Under the pieces are notes generated by a model. The model was given only the letters and a program-made list of their open reading frames with translations. It made no database searches and was not told the origin of the DNA. From contig NZ_CP041743.1 in the NCBI RefSeq assembly GCF_007556815.1, positions 1,922,001 through 1,986,000 of the forward strand: a stretch of 64,000 bases of DNA. The letters run 5' to 3'. The stretch comes from Paraburkholderia megapolitana. GTDB lineage: Bacteria > Pseudomonadota > Gammaproteobacteria > Burkholderiales > Burkholderiaceae. The position numbers and the translations under genes are program-made. This document shows positions 42,418-51,666 of the stretch, piece after piece (position 1 is the first letter of the stretch; every line of letters starts with the position of its first letter).

Positions 42418-42916
42418 GAAAGCGCTCCTTCAGTGAATTCGTCGGAGGCGGGTGTTCATCAGACACGCTATGCATTCAATTCCTGGTGCTGTCTCGCGAT
42501 ATCCGCCTTGCTGCGAATCACACACTCTAATGACGCACGGATAAAAAGAGAAAGACTTTCCAGGCTGGTAGGCATGCCTCGCGGGCATACCTGTAGTTCG
42601 ACTGCCGCTCTGCTGTTAGCGCGCACACGATTCATACCGCATTCCGTTTCTGATTGCGCCAATAAATACACAAGCGCGACACGATGAATATGTGTCGCGC
42701 ATCCCTGCGTCGAATCGGGCGAGGTAGAGTGACATTCATCTCTTTGGCACAGGACAACTCCTGGTTGCTGTGAATAGAAAGGCGTACTGGTCATCGCCTT
42801 GTCTCGCACCGCAGCACGACACTCAATCGCGTTGTTCACTTCTGCTTGTGTAGTTATCTGCTCGCGATTCATAGAGCATCCCTGTTCGCAACTTTAAAAA
42901 GAGGGGAGACGTTCCC
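42418..42916. other. Long intergenic region before the glucanase gene
   Basis: 499 bases between divergent DUF427 and GH16 genes. A 134-codon minus-strand frame (42468-42872) exists but lacks recognisable features and normal composition. The size suggests a complex promoter for the glucanase, but no clear operator was seen. Confidence 0.35.
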
Positions 42917-44248
42917 ATGATTGATTCGAGTGGCATCACATCCAGCAAGCGCTTTAGTGCAATGCGTGCGCTTTACACCGTTTCATCGACCCTTGCATTA
43001 CTGATTGCCACCAGCGCGCCGCTTCATGCGCAAACATGGACGCTTCAGTGGAGCGACGAATTCAACGGCGCAGCCGGCGCCGCGCCGGACTCCACCAAAT
43101 GGACCTACGACACGGGCGGTGGCGGTTGGGGCAATGGCGAGCTGGAAACATATTGTTCGCCTTACTCGAGAACCGCACCATGCGATCCGAATAGTTCCAA
43201 CATCTACCAGGACGGCAGCGGCAATCTGATCATCAAGGCGATTAACAACGGCGGCACCTGGACCTCGGGTCGCATGAATACCTCTGGAAAAGAAGCATTC
43301 CAGTACGGACGTATCGAAGCGCGTATGAAGCTTCAGGTGGCGGACGGTTTCTGGCCTGCGTTCTGGATGCTCGGCAACAATATCGGCTCGGTTGGTTGGC
43401 CAGCATCGGGTGAGCAGGACATCATGGAGTGGGTACAGAGCTACGGTCCGAACAAAACGTCTTCGACGGTTCATGGGCCGGGCTATTCGGGAGCCAACGG
43501 CATCGGTAGCCAGTTCACGTTCCCAAATGGTGGACGCGTGGACGACGCCAGCTATCACACGTACGGTGTGATCTGGACGCAAAACATGATGCAGTTCTAT
43601 CGCGACAATCCGGAACAGCCGTACTTCACGATCACGCCGTCGAATATTCCAGCCGGCACGCAATGGGTTTTCAATCAGCCCTTCTATCTGCTGCTGAACC
43701 TTGCGATAGGCGGTGGTGGATTTCCGGGCACGACGGATGGCAGCACGCCGAGTACCGGCACGATACTGGTCGACTATGTGCGGGTGTACCAGCCAGGCAG
43801 CACGATCGACAGCAGCGCCTGGTACACGGTCAGCAACCAGAATAGTGGTGCCTGTGTCGATGCGGCGAGTTGGGGTACCGCCAACGGCACCATCGCTCAG
43901 CAATGGAGTTGCGGTGGGAGTCAATACAACCAGGAATGGCAACTCACGCCTACCGATAGCGGTTACTACACGATAACGAACCGCAATGCGGCACTGGTGT
44001 GGGATGTCACGGGCGGCCCTTCGGCTACGGCGAGTGGCGCGCTGATCCAGCTATGGGGTTCCGGTGGCGGCACGAATCAGCAATGGATGCCGGTGTCGAA
44101 CGGCAACGGGACCTACAAGTTCGTTGCGCGCAACAGCGGTCTTTGCCTCGATGTGCCATCGGCCTCTACGGCCAATGGCGTGCAGTTGCAGCAGTACACC
44201 TGCAACGGTACCGCGGCGCAGTCTTTCATCCTGACACAACAGCCTTAA
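42917..44248 (+). CDS. Secreted GH16 beta-glucanase with C-terminal ricin-type lectin domain
   Basis: A 443-residue exoenzyme. The signal peptide ends at about LHA38/QTW. The GH16 jelly-roll (about 40-285) carries the catalytic motif E166-x-D168-x-x-E171 (SGEQDIMEWV), typical of laminarinase-type endo-1,3(4)-beta-glucanases acting on fungal or plant glucan. From about 300 a ricin-B/CBM13-like domain has three subrepeats with QxW-type ends (NQEWQL, NQQWMP, AAQSFI). GGGGAGA is eight bases before ATG 42917; ATG 42962 is an alternative. It may serve in feeding on, or attack of, fungi. Confidence 0.93.
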   Translation: MIDSSGITSSKRFSAMRALYTVSSTLALLIATSAPLHAQTWTLQWSDEFNGAAGAAPDSTKWTYDTGGGGWGNGELETYCSPYSRTAPCDPNSSNIYQDGSGNLIIKAINNGGTWTSGRMNTSGKEAFQYGRIEARMKLQVADGFWPAFWMLGNNIGSVGWPASGEQDIMEWVQSYGPNKTSSTVHGPGYSGANGIGSQFTFPNGGRVDDASYHTYGVIWTQNMMQFYRDNPEQPYFTITPSNIPAGTQWVFNQPFYLLLNLAIGGGGFPGTTDGSTPSTGTILVDYVRVYQPGSTIDSSAWYTVSNQNSGACVDAASWGTANGTIAQQWSCGGSQYNQEWQLTPTDSGYYTITNRNAALVWDVTGGPSATASGALIQLWGSGGGTNQQWMPVSNGNGTYKFVARNSGLCLDVPSASTANGVQLQQYTCNGTAAQSFILTQQP

Positions 44249-44263
44249 GACGGATGAAGGAGG

Positions 44264-44293
44264 GGTGCCGGTTAGCGCTGAGCGGCCGGCACC
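44264..44293. terminator. Possible shared terminator hairpin
   Basis: GGTGCCGG (44264-44271) and CCGGCACC (44286-44293) can pair around a 14-base loop between two convergent genes. No T run follows on either strand, so this is a weak candidate. Confidence 0.35.
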
Positions 44294-44298
44294 TGAGT

Positions 44299-45543
44299 TC
44301 ACGCCAACTCGAAACGCAACCCGGCGTGTTGAACCAGCCGCTCGATGAAGCGCTCGTCGAACATCGTGGCAGGTGTCCAGAAGCCGCCGGGCCGCCCGAC
44401 CTTGACATCGTCCGTGGCGTAATCGAGTGCGAGACCGATGGCTGCCTGACCAAGCATCTTGCCGGTGGAGCCATAACCGGGATCGCGGTCGCCGGTCACT
44501 TTCACGCGTAACGTCCGTCCATCATCGGTGCGGCCGAAGAAACGTAAATCGTAGCGGCCGGCCAGTTGAGCCTCGGGGCTGGGGCCTTCACCGGGCTTCG
44601 GCAACAGGAAGCGTTCCATCACAATGCGTATCGGCTTGACGACCGCGCCCAGCATGAACGCACCGAGGCCGGCCACCACCGCGAGAGCGGACAAGCAGCC
44701 TTTGATGCCGGTGCCTGTCATGATGGCTTCGTCATACGTGAACTGGCTACCGTACGCCTTATCCGCAAGTGCATTCGAGCGATGAACGACACGCTCGTTG
44801 ATGGCCGCCATGACGAACGGTGCAATCCACGCGTTGTAGTCGGCATCGAACTCCGCGGATTTCACGTAGTGCTGGCGCGCCGTGAAGCCGTGATCTTTAG
44901 GGCAAAGCGAATAGGGATTAAGCAGTTCCTTGCGCAAAGCGGGGTTGGCCACGGCTTCCTGAACGACGTTGAGCATGCTCGCCACCGTGCCCCCCGACGC
45001 GCCTCCCTTCAGCGTCTTGATGCGCATCTTCACGTGAGTAGCCGGTGCATCCCACTGTTGCTTCGCCTGCTGCTGCAGGAAGTACACGCCCATATCCGAA
45101 GGCACCGAGTCGAAGCCGCAGCAATGGACGATACGTGCTCCCGATTGCTGGGCCACAGGCTCGTACTTTTCGACCATCTTCCTGATCCACGGCGTTTCAC
45201 CGGTGAGATCGCAGTAGTCCGTACCGCTTTGCGCGCAGACCTTGACCAGCGGTTCACCGTACAACGCGTAAGGGCCGACGGTGGACACTACGACCCGCGT
45301 TCGTGTGCACATGGCTTGCAACTGGGCTTCGTCGGCCGCGTCGGCGACGATGATCGGCAAGGACTGGCCCGCCGCGCCCAGTGAATCCCGCACGCTCTTG
45401 AGCTTGCTTTCGGAGCGGCCGGCAATCGCCCAGCGCAAGGTCTCCGCTCCGCTCGACAGGTATTCGGACAGGTACCGGGTCAAGATCTGGCCAACGAAAC
45501 TCGTGGCGCCAAACACGACGAGATCATAGTCACGGGCGGTCAT
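44299..45543 (-). CDS. Saccharopine dehydrogenase-like / trans-acting enoyl reductase family protein
   Basis: A 414-residue Rossmann protein: YDLVVFGATSFVGQILTRYL at the N-terminus, VVSTVGPYALYGEPLVKVCA, YCDLTGETPWI, and HCCGFDSVPSDMGV. This is the family of mycobacterial trans-acting enoyl reductases and lysine-pathway look-alikes, often membrane-associated (hydrophobic ALAVVAGLGAFMLGAVV near 270). ATG 45543 with AGGA upstream is preferred over 45606. It is close to the AlmA-like monooxygenase genes, so a role in modifying long-chain or lipid substrates is possible. Confidence 0.9.
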   Translation of the reverse strand: MTARDYDLVVFGATSFVGQILTRYLSEYLSSGAETLRWAIAGRSESKLKSVRDSLGAAGQSLPIIVADAADEAQLQAMCTRTRVVVSTVGPYALYGEPLVKVCAQSGTDYCDLTGETPWIRKMVEKYEPVAQQSGARIVHCCGFDSVPSDMGVYFLQQQAKQQWDAPATHVKMRIKTLKGGASGGTVASMLNVVQEAVANPALRKELLNPYSLCPKDHGFTARQHYVKSAEFDADYNAWIAPFVMAAINERVVHRSNALADKAYGSQFTYDEAIMTGTGIKGCLSALAVVAGLGAFMLGAVVKPIRIVMERFLLPKPGEGPSPEAQLAGRYDLRFFGRTDDGRTLRVKVTGDRDPGYGSTGKMLGQAAIGLALDYATDDVKVGRPGGFWTPATMFDERFIERLVQHAGLRFELA

Positions 45544-45712
45544 GGAGGGATCCTTGAGTGCGAGTTTGTTTGGGAGTATCGGCAGCACCTGGGGTCTGCT
45601 AATCAACAGACGTCAGCCAGCACTTTAAGATTAAAGACGACCTTAAGGTCAAGCGCTCGGGTAGAGGGGCAAGTCAGTTCTTTCTGCCCGCGCCCGTACC
45701 ACGACCGCTCCC

Positions 45713-46978
45713 TCACTCCGCGCCATCCGCCTCCGGCCGCGTCCACGCGAGCACTTCGAGTGCCGCGCCCACATCGAGCCGTTGATCGGCAAGCGGACGA
45801 GGCAGCAACGCCTCCGCACGCTCAAGCCGTCGCAGCAATGTGTTGCGATGCGTATGCAGGGCGTCCGCCGTTGCCGTCACATTGCAACCGTGTTGCAGAA
45901 ATGCGCGCAACGATCGTTGCAACGTCGGCGATGCGTTGGCCAGTTCCCCCAGCGTCTGGCTGATGAAATAGCGTGCGCCCTTGGTGTCCTGCGTCATCAA
46001 GGCCACGAGACGGATCTGCTCGATACCGACCACGGCAGCCGGCGTATTCAATCTGCCGACCACACGTTGCACGGTGAGCGCTTCGAGATGTGAGCGACGA
46101 AATCCATCGATGCCGCGCCCCGACGATCCCATCGCAATGCGCACTTCCGGCAACGTGCGCAGTGTCGCCTCGAGGTACGGTCTGTCCACGCGCGTTGCCC
46201 CGGAGCACCACACCCACAGCGTCGCCGGACCGGCCAGGATGATGAGCGGCTGCGGCGCGGACAGACTGGTTGCCAGTGCCTTTGCCGCTTCTTCTAGCCG
46301 ATGCAATTCCGGGGCCGCGGCCTCGCTCCAGATCAGGGCGCCGTAGTGCGCCTGCTCCAATGGATAGCCCAACCGGTTGCTGGCTGACGACGCACTGACC
46401 TGGCCGTTTTCGAGGATCAGGGTCACCAGCTCGCGTCGTTCGACATGGCTGTCGCGCTGCCGCGCCTCGCGTTCTTCCTGGATTACGGCGCTCATCGCCA
46501 GCATGTTGGCGTCGATGAATGCGCTGATCGAACGTGCGGAGACATCGAGTAGTTCTTCGAGTAGCGATGGATCGCGGGTCAACTGGAAGGCGATCTGCAT
46601 CCAGAGCCGCCAAGCAACGGTTTGTACCGCTCTGGCCGAACTCATCATGAGTGCCGCCATGCCGCGCCGGGCCAGCTCGCGCGCGTTGTGTTCCATGTCG
46701 GGTGTGATGTAGGGCGGCACGGGCTGGCCCGGATGCAGGATGTTCGCGGACGCCCAATGCACGACGCCGGCGCGATAAATGCGCCGCGCGGAAGCGAACA
46801 TGACCGGATCTTCCGCCACCGATTGCCCCGCGAATTCCGGGCTTCGCGCCGCATCCAGCTCTTTCATCGATTCCGGCGGCAACGCCAGCGCGATTTCGGC
46901 GCCGCGGCGCAAAAGCTCGCAAACCTGTGGCGAGGGTGCTGGCCACGTCGTGTCGGAGAACGCAGGGAAGGTGGGCAT
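45713..46978 (-). CDS. PucR family transcriptional regulator
   Basis: A 421-residue regulator with a GGDEF-like/CdaR middle and a C-terminal PucR helix-turn-helix (LRAFLQHGCNVTATADALHTHRNTLLRRL, split here only for description). Such proteins activate metabolic genes for purines, polyketides or long-chain hydrocarbons. It is divergent from the monooxygenase gene, 121 bases away, and probably activates it. ATG 46978 is used; TTG 47008 would add 10 residues. Confidence 0.9.
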   Translation of the reverse strand: MPTFPAFSDTTWPAPSPQVCELLRRGAEIALALPPESMKELDAARSPEFAGQSVAEDPVMFASARRIYRAGVVHWASANILHPGQPVPPYITPDMEHNARELARRGMAALMMSSARAVQTVAWRLWMQIAFQLTRDPSLLEELLDVSARSISAFIDANMLAMSAVIQEEREARQRDSHVERRELVTLILENGQVSASSASNRLGYPLEQAHYGALIWSEAAAPELHRLEEAAKALATSLSAPQPLIILAGPATLWVWCSGATRVDRPYLEATLRTLPEVRIAMGSSGRGIDGFRRSHLEALTVQRVVGRLNTPAAVVGIEQIRLVALMTQDTKGARYFISQTLGELANASPTLQRSLRAFLQHGCNVTATADALHTHRNTLLRRLERAEALLPRPLADQRLDVGAALEVLAWTRPEADGAE

Positions 46979-47099
46979 TTTGGGTTGTTTAGCACCATAC
47001 GGGCTCAATGTCGGTGCATTTTAACCCTAGGATGGGACCGAGGTAGTCAATAACATGTCCCCAGTTGCAATTGGGTTGCAGCCCTGTCGAGGAGACTTC

Positions 47100-48629
47100 A
47101 TGACTGTCCATTCCATCCTGCCCACCGATCACGTCGAGGTGCTGATCGTCGGCGCCGGCATTTCCGGCATCGGCATGGCCCGCTATCTGAGCGACGCGCA
47201 CCCCGGCAAGCACTATCAGATTCTGGAAACGCGCAGTGAGCTGGGTGGCACCTGGAGTCTGTTTCGCTACCCCGGCATTCGCTCGGATTCGGATCTCTAC
47301 ACCTTTGGCTACGCGTTCAAACCATGGACCAATGAAAAGTCCATTGCCGATGCCGCATCGATCCTCGAGTACCTGCGCGAAGCGGCACGCGAAGGCGACG
47401 TCGAGCGACACATTCGCTACGGCCAACGGGTGATCTCCGCGAACTGGCGAAGTGCCGAAGCACAGTGGGAAGTGATCGTGGAAGCCGTGGCCACCGGTGC
47501 GCGCAGAACGATGACCTGCCGATGGTTCTTCTGTGCCGGCGGCTACTACCGGTATGAAGAAGGTTTTACGCCCAGGTTCGAAGGTCTGGAGCGTTTCAAG
47601 GGGCAGGTGATCCATCCGCAGCACTGGCCCGAAGATCTCGACTACTCGGGCAAGAACGTGGTGGTGATCGGCAGCGGTGCAACAGCGATGACACTCATTC
47701 CCGCGATTGCGCCGAAGGCCGCGCACGTCACGATGCTGCAACGCACGCCGACGTACGTACTCAGTTTGCCGTCGCGCGATACTCTGGGGAACGCACTGCA
47801 CCGGATCTTGCCCAGCGAGCTCGCACACGCGTTGATCCGTCGCAAGAACATCAGTCTGTCGCGTGCTATCTGGCGCTTTTGCAAACGTTATCCGCAGGCT
47901 GCCCGCAAACTGATCCGCTACGCGAACCGGAAGAGCCTGCCCGAAGGCTATCCGGTCGACGAGCATTTCAATCCGCCCTATAACCCCTGGGACCAGCGCG
48001 TATGCGCGGTGCCTGACGGCGACATGTTCAGGGCGCTGCGGAAAGGCAAGGCATCGGTCGTCACCGATCACATCGATACGTTTACCGAAACGGGCATACG
48101 CCTCAAGTCCGGACGCGAACTGAATGCCGACATCGTCGTTACGGCAACCGGTCTGAATGTGCAGCTCTTCGGTGGCATCTCGCTGGCGAAGGACGGAGAG
48201 CCGATCGATCTCAGCAAGGCCGTCGCCTACAAGGGCTTGATGCTTTCCGGTATTCCGAACTTCGCGTTTGCGATCGGTTATACGAATGCCTCGTGGACGC
48301 TCAAGGTTGGACTGGTGTGCGAGCACTTCTGCCGCCTGCTCACGTATATGGATAAGAACGGCTACGCGAGCTGCCAACCCGTAGCGCCCGAAGGTTTGCC
48401 AACCCGCCCGTTGCTGGACTTCGGCGCGGGCTATGTGCAGCGGGCTCTGGATAAGTTGCCGCGTCAGGGGCCCGGTGCGCCGTGGGTTATGTCGATGGAT
48501 TACTTCCAGGACGTGAAGCTTCTTCGCAAAGGAGCGGTTGCCGACAAGGCGCTTGCCTTCGCGCCCGCGCCTGTGTCTGCGTCGCAAGGCGCGTCACCGG
48601 TTCGTCGCGTTGCAGGAGGCGCGAAATGA
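47100..48629 (+). CDS. AlmA/EthA-like flavin monooxygenase (Baeyer-Villiger type)
   Basis: A 509-residue FAD/NADPH monooxygenase. FAD loop: [17 protein letters not shown]; then [20 protein letters not shown], very like AlmA and EthA; the BVMO fingerprint F-x-G-x3-H-x3-W-P is present ([12 protein letters not shown]); NADPH loop VVIGSGATA. Relatives oxidise ketones or long alkanes. ATG 47100 has GGAG nine bases upstream. Its stop overlaps the start of the PF10118 gene, so the two products probably work together. Confidence 0.93.
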   Translation: MTVHSILPTDHVEVLIVGAGISGIGMARYLSDAHPGKHYQILETRSELGGTWSLFRYPGIRSDSDLYTFGYAFKPWTNEKSIADAASILEYLREAAREGDVERHIRYGQRVISANWRSAEAQWEVIVEAVATGARRTMTCRWFFCAGGYYRYEEGFTPRFEGLERFKGQVIHPQHWPEDLDYSGKNVVVIGSGATAMTLIPAIAPKAAHVTMLQRTPTYVLSLPSRDTLGNALHRILPSELAHALIRRKNISLSRAIWRFCKRYPQAARKLIRYANRKSLPEGYPVDEHFNPPYNPWDQRVCAVPDGDMFRALRKGKASVVTDHIDTFTETGIRLKSGRELNADIVVTATGLNVQLFGGISLAKDGEPIDLSKAVAYKGLMLSGIPNFAFAIGYTNASWTLKVGLVCEHFCRLLTYMDKNGYASCQPVAPEGLPTRPLLDFGAGYVQRALDKLPRQGPGAPWVMSMDYFQDVKLLRKGAVADKALAFAPAPVSASQGASPVRRVAGGAK

Positions 48630-49519
48630 GTACTACAGCAATGAATACCATAGCAATGAACACTCCCCCGATCGTTCCTCGTTCGGACCTGGACTTCGGC
48701 CTCGACGAGACTATCCCGCGCTTCTGGTTCGACAACAATCCGTTCAGGACGCGCCTGCTAGATGGATTGCAACTGGCCTTCCCGGACGGCGAGCGCTACT
48801 TCATCTCGAGCGTTCGCTATTTCCGCGAGCGCGTCAAAGACCCGGTGCTCGCGCAGGAGATCAAGGATTTCACGCGTCAGGAAGGCCAGCACGGCATGGC
48901 TCACACGACGTTCAACAACGTCCTGAAGCAGCAGGGGATGCCGGTCGATGAAATGCTCGCGGTCCAGAAGACCATTCTGGACGGCTATACCCGTCGTTGG
49001 TCTCCGGACTTCAACGTGGCGCTGACAGCGGCCTTCGAGCATATGACGTCGCTGATGGCAGAGGCATTCTTCGGCCGCAAGATGATCATGGAAGGTGCCG
49101 ATCCGCGTATGCAGGCGTTGCTTGCATGGCACGCCATCGAAGAAATGGAGCACAAGTCGGTGGTGTTCAACGTGATGAAATCGGTCACGAGTATCGGCTA
49201 TTTCCGTCGCTGCGCGGCGATGATCATCGCTGTGCGGAAATCAAACAGGCTGCTTTTCAAGAACTCCGATCGCATGCTCAAGGCCGATGGTTTTAGCTGG
49301 CCGGCGCGCAAGTGGATGATGCTGAAAAATCTGAACTGGATGTACGGTCCAAAAGGCGTGTTTTCCAGCTACAACACGAAAATTGCCGCGTACTTCCGGC
49401 CTGGATTTCACCCCACCGATATCCCGGTCATGCAGAGCTATCCGATCTGGCTCGCGGAATATCAGCGTAGTGAAAGTCCGCACAAGGCGTGTCAGGCGCT
49501 TCTGGCGCAAGCGGTTTGA
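48626..49519 (+). CDS. PF10118-type metal-dependent hydrolase
   Basis: A 297-residue helical protein of the metal-dependent hydrolase family PF10118, with repeated E/H metal-ligand patterns ([35 protein letters not shown]) suggesting a diiron site. The ATG at 48626 overlaps the monooxygenase TGA. Such genes commonly neighbour AlmA/BVMO genes in alkane or sterol loci. Reaction unknown. Confidence 0.88.
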   Translation: MSTTAMNTIAMNTPPIVPRSDLDFGLDETIPRFWFDNNPFRTRLLDGLQLAFPDGERYFISSVRYFRERVKDPVLAQEIKDFTRQEGQHGMAHTTFNNVLKQQGMPVDEMLAVQKTILDGYTRRWSPDFNVALTAAFEHMTSLMAEAFFGRKMIMEGADPRMQALLAWHAIEEMEHKSVVFNVMKSVTSIGYFRRCAAMIIAVRKSNRLLFKNSDRMLKADGFSWPARKWMMLKNLNWMYGPKGVFSSYNTKIAAYFRPGFHPTDIPVMQSYPIWLAEYQRSESPHKACQALLAQAV

Positions 49520-49545
49520 TACGCGGTGGCGTGATCGCTTGCGTG

Positions 49546-50373
49546 TCAGCTTGCATTGCCCTGAGCGGCCTTCGAAACGGTTTCCCATTGCCGCCAGGTC
49601 GCGAGCCTGTCTGTGTAGGTGTGTTCGACGATCTGCAATGCCGTGCTACCGAGTAGCAAACGCAACGGTGGAGTGGGCGCGTCGACGACCTGCATGATCG
49701 CATCGGCTGTAGCGCTTGGGTCGCCCAGGGTGCGGGAGCCATAGGCTGCGGCGAGCTTCTCGCGCAGGCCGGTATATGCGTCCAGTTTCGCCGAGTGTTG
49801 CGCGGAGGCGCCGCGCCAGTCGGTATCGTAACCGCCTGGTTCGATCAGCGTGACCTTGATGCCGAAGTCGGCGACTTCTTTCGCCAGCGTTTCGCACAAT
49901 CCTTCGACCGCCCATTTGGACGCTCCATAGACGCTCGCCGTCGGGAACGTGATGATGCCGCTGAGGCTCGATACCGCAAGGATGTGACCGCCGCCCTGTG
50001 CACGCAGCAACGGCAACGCGGCCTGGATGACCCACAGCGCACCGAAAAAGTTAGTGTCCATCTGCGCGCGTGCTGCCGCTTCTTCTGTTTCCTCGACTGC
50101 GCCGAACAGGCCGTAACCCGCGTTATGCAGCACCACGTCGAGGCGGCCAAAGTGCCGGTGCGCCTCTCCAACGGCGGAGAACACGGCGCTGCGATCGGCG
50201 ACATCGAGCGTGAGTGGAAGAAGCGCACTCCCATACGACTGAACGAGATCGTCAAGTGCGGCAATGTCGCGCACCGTAGCGGCAACGCTGTCGCCGCGCG
50301 CGAGCGCGGCCTTGGCCCAGACGCGGCCGAAGCCACGTGAAGCACCCGTAATAAACCAGACTTTCTTGCTCAT
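49546..50373 (-). CDS. SDR family oxidoreductase
   Basis: A 275-residue SDR: TGASRGFG loop (WFITGASRGFGRVWAKAAL), HNAG instead of NNAG (VVLHNAGYGLFG), SSLSGIITFP, YGASK, and the LIEPGGYDTDW lid. Extended C-terminus as in the retinol-dehydrogenase-like group. ATG 50373 chosen. A CTAAC-N3-GTTAG operator lies 65 bp upstream, so the nearby TetR probably controls it. Confidence 0.93.
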   Translation of the reverse strand: MSKKVWFITGASRGFGRVWAKAALARGDSVAATVRDIAALDDLVQSYGSALLPLTLDVADRSAVFSAVGEAHRHFGRLDVVLHNAGYGLFGAVEETEEAAARAQMDTNFFGALWVIQAALPLLRAQGGGHILAVSSLSGIITFPTASVYGASKWAVEGLCETLAKEVADFGIKVTLIEPGGYDTDWRGASAQHSAKLDAYTGLREKLAAAYGSRTLGDPSATADAIMQVVDAPTPPLRLLLGSTALQIVEHTYTDRLATWRQWETVSKAAQGNAS

Positions 50374-50437
50374 ATGAATTCGTTCCCGAAGAGGCCGGAC
50401 CACCGGCCTGGTTTGACCTGACTCTACCACCGTTAGT

Positions 50438-50450
50438 CTAACGATGTTAG
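50438..50450. promoter_or_regulatory. TetR operator before the SDR gene
   Basis: CTAACGATGTTAG (arms CTAAC/GTTAG, 3-bp spacer), embedded in TTAGTCTAACGATGTTAGTT (50433-50452), which matches 50927-50946 at 18 of 20 positions. Confidence 0.7.
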
Positions 50451-50512
50451 TTTGTGGGGCGAAAAAGGCGTAACAGGATGCATCACCCGGAAGACAGGTT
50501 GGGGGGGTATTG

Positions 50513-50881
50513 CTACCGGAGCAGATGCGCGACTTCGGCGTCGATGTCGGCTTCGCTTTCGACGATTCGAACAGGAAAGCCGAATGCTTTCGCGAGGGCC
50601 GGCGCCATCGCCTTTGACGCGATGGCCAGCGTGCGGCTTGTTTGCACGATCACCGCGCCGGCGCACCATTGGGTAAGTGCAGGACGGTTCCGCTTGAGCC
50701 ACAGCGCATGCTGTTTGCGCTCGTTTTGCGGGGCGTCGTCTCCATCGCGCGGCGACTCGACGCTCAACAGGACAAAGCGTTGTGCGCGGGCGAACAGCGC
50801 GTCGAATTGCGATTCCCACTCGGGCTCAGCGTGCGCGAGACACATGCGTACGAGTGGAAAATGCGTTGTATCGAGAAACAT
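50513..50881 (-). CDS. Hypothetical protein (small, TetR-controlled)
   Basis: A 122-residue soluble protein starting MFLDTTHFPLVRMCLAHAEP and containing FDALFARAQRFVLLSVE and KAFGFPVRIVESEADIDAEV. It is not recognised with confidence; the alternating hydrophobic strands and helices suggest a small alpha/beta fold. Good coding periodicity and an operator pair 32-63 bp upstream support a real gene. It lies between tetR and the SDR gene on the same strand. Confidence 0.75.
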   Translation of the reverse strand: MFLDTTHFPLVRMCLAHAEPEWESQFDALFARAQRFVLLSVESPRDGDDAPQNERKQHALWLKRNRPALTQWCAGAVIVQTSRTLAIASKAMAPALAKAFGFPVRIVESEADIDAEVAHLLR

Positions 50882-50912
50882 CTTCGACCTTCTTCGCAGA
50901 AGCTGAAATAAG

Positions 50913-50925
50913 CTAACGTCGTTAG
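50913..50925. promoter_or_regulatory. TetR operator 1 before the small gene
   Basis: CTAACGTCGTTAG, perfect five-base arms with a 3-bp spacer, 32 bp upstream of the 50881 start. Confidence 0.7.
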
Positions 50926-50931
50926 ATTAGT

Positions 50932-50944
50932 CTAACAACGTTAG
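50932..50944. promoter_or_regulatory. TetR operator 2 before the small gene
   Basis: CTAACAACGTTAG, a second perfect copy starting 19 bp after the first; it ends just before the tetR stop codon. Confidence 0.7.
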
Positions 50945-50948
50945 TTAA

Positions 50949-51578
50949 TCAAGCGTCGGCGATCCTGCTCTCGATTCCGCGTATGAGCAGATCGATGCCA
51001 AGCGCGAAGCGCTGGTCGAAGTTGCGATTGAAAATGTCGCCGGCAACATCATGCGCGTGCGGATAGGCCGTATTGGCGAGCGCGACGAAGGCAGCCTGGC
51101 GCGCTTTCAGGTCGATGCCGTTGTCGGGGCCGAGTGCCTGTTCCTCCATCACGAAGCCAAGCACGTAGTAGAGCACGCTGAACGAACCCCAGGCGGCGAG
51201 CCGCGAGTCTGCGCCAGCCTCGACCAGCGAGGCGATCAGCGCGTTGCCGACCCGCATCACGTTTTCGGTCACCCCGTTGCTACCGGCGAACACGCGCGCT
51301 CCGTCCCGATGCCTCAACATCGCGCGACGAATTTCACCTGCGACTTGCCGCAACTGCTCTTCCCACGTGCGGTTACGCGGCATCTTGCGCGCGACGTTTT
51401 CCATCAGGAGATCGGCCATGCCGTCCATCAGCACCTGTTTGTTTTCAAAGTGCCAATAGAGCGAGGCCGCCTTGATGTCGAGCGCCTGCGCAAGCTTGCG
51501 CATCGTTACGCCCTCGATGCCAAGCTCATCGAGAAGTTCGATCGCTGCCTCGATTACCTGTTCTTTCTGTATCGCCAT
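50949..51578 (-). CDS. TetR family transcriptional regulator (TetR_C class)
   Basis: A 209-residue repressor close to the classic TetR architecture: MAIQKEQVIEAAIELLDELG, HTH VTMRKLAQALDIKAASLYWH (about 25-44), and a long helical C-terminal half. ATG 51578 is used; the frame runs to 51824 but overlaps the AraC gene. Operators lie downstream, before the two genes that follow on the same strand, and none was seen before tetR itself, so it may not be autoregulated. Confidence 0.93.
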   Translation of the reverse strand: MAIQKEQVIEAAIELLDELGIEGVTMRKLAQALDIKAASLYWHFENKQVLMDGMADLLMENVARKMPRNRTWEEQLRQVAGEIRRAMLRHRDGARVFAGSNGVTENVMRVGNALIASLVEAGADSRLAAWGSFSVLYYVLGFVMEEQALGPDNGIDLKARQAAFVALANTAYPHAHDVAGDIFNRNFDQRFALGIDLLIRGIESRIADA

Positions 51579-51666
51579 AGAGATCTTGTTTAAAGGTTGC
51601 TTGCCGGGAGCCGCGTAAGAAGACCGCGAATCGGTAACAGTGTGCCTGAAACGCCTGAGTTTGCCG

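Noticed and set aside
42468..42872. 134-codon minus-strand frame in the long gap before the glucanase
   Set aside because: No family features; codon use and residue mix (Cys, Ser, Arg) look random, though a weak AGGGA precedes it.
44264..44293. Clear intrinsic terminator between glucanase and reductase genes
   Set aside because: The hairpin exists but no T run follows on either strand; kept only as a weak candidate.
46989..48587. 532-codon open frame on the - strand
   Set aside because: Antisense to the AlmA-like monooxygenase, which has all FAD and BVMO motifs.
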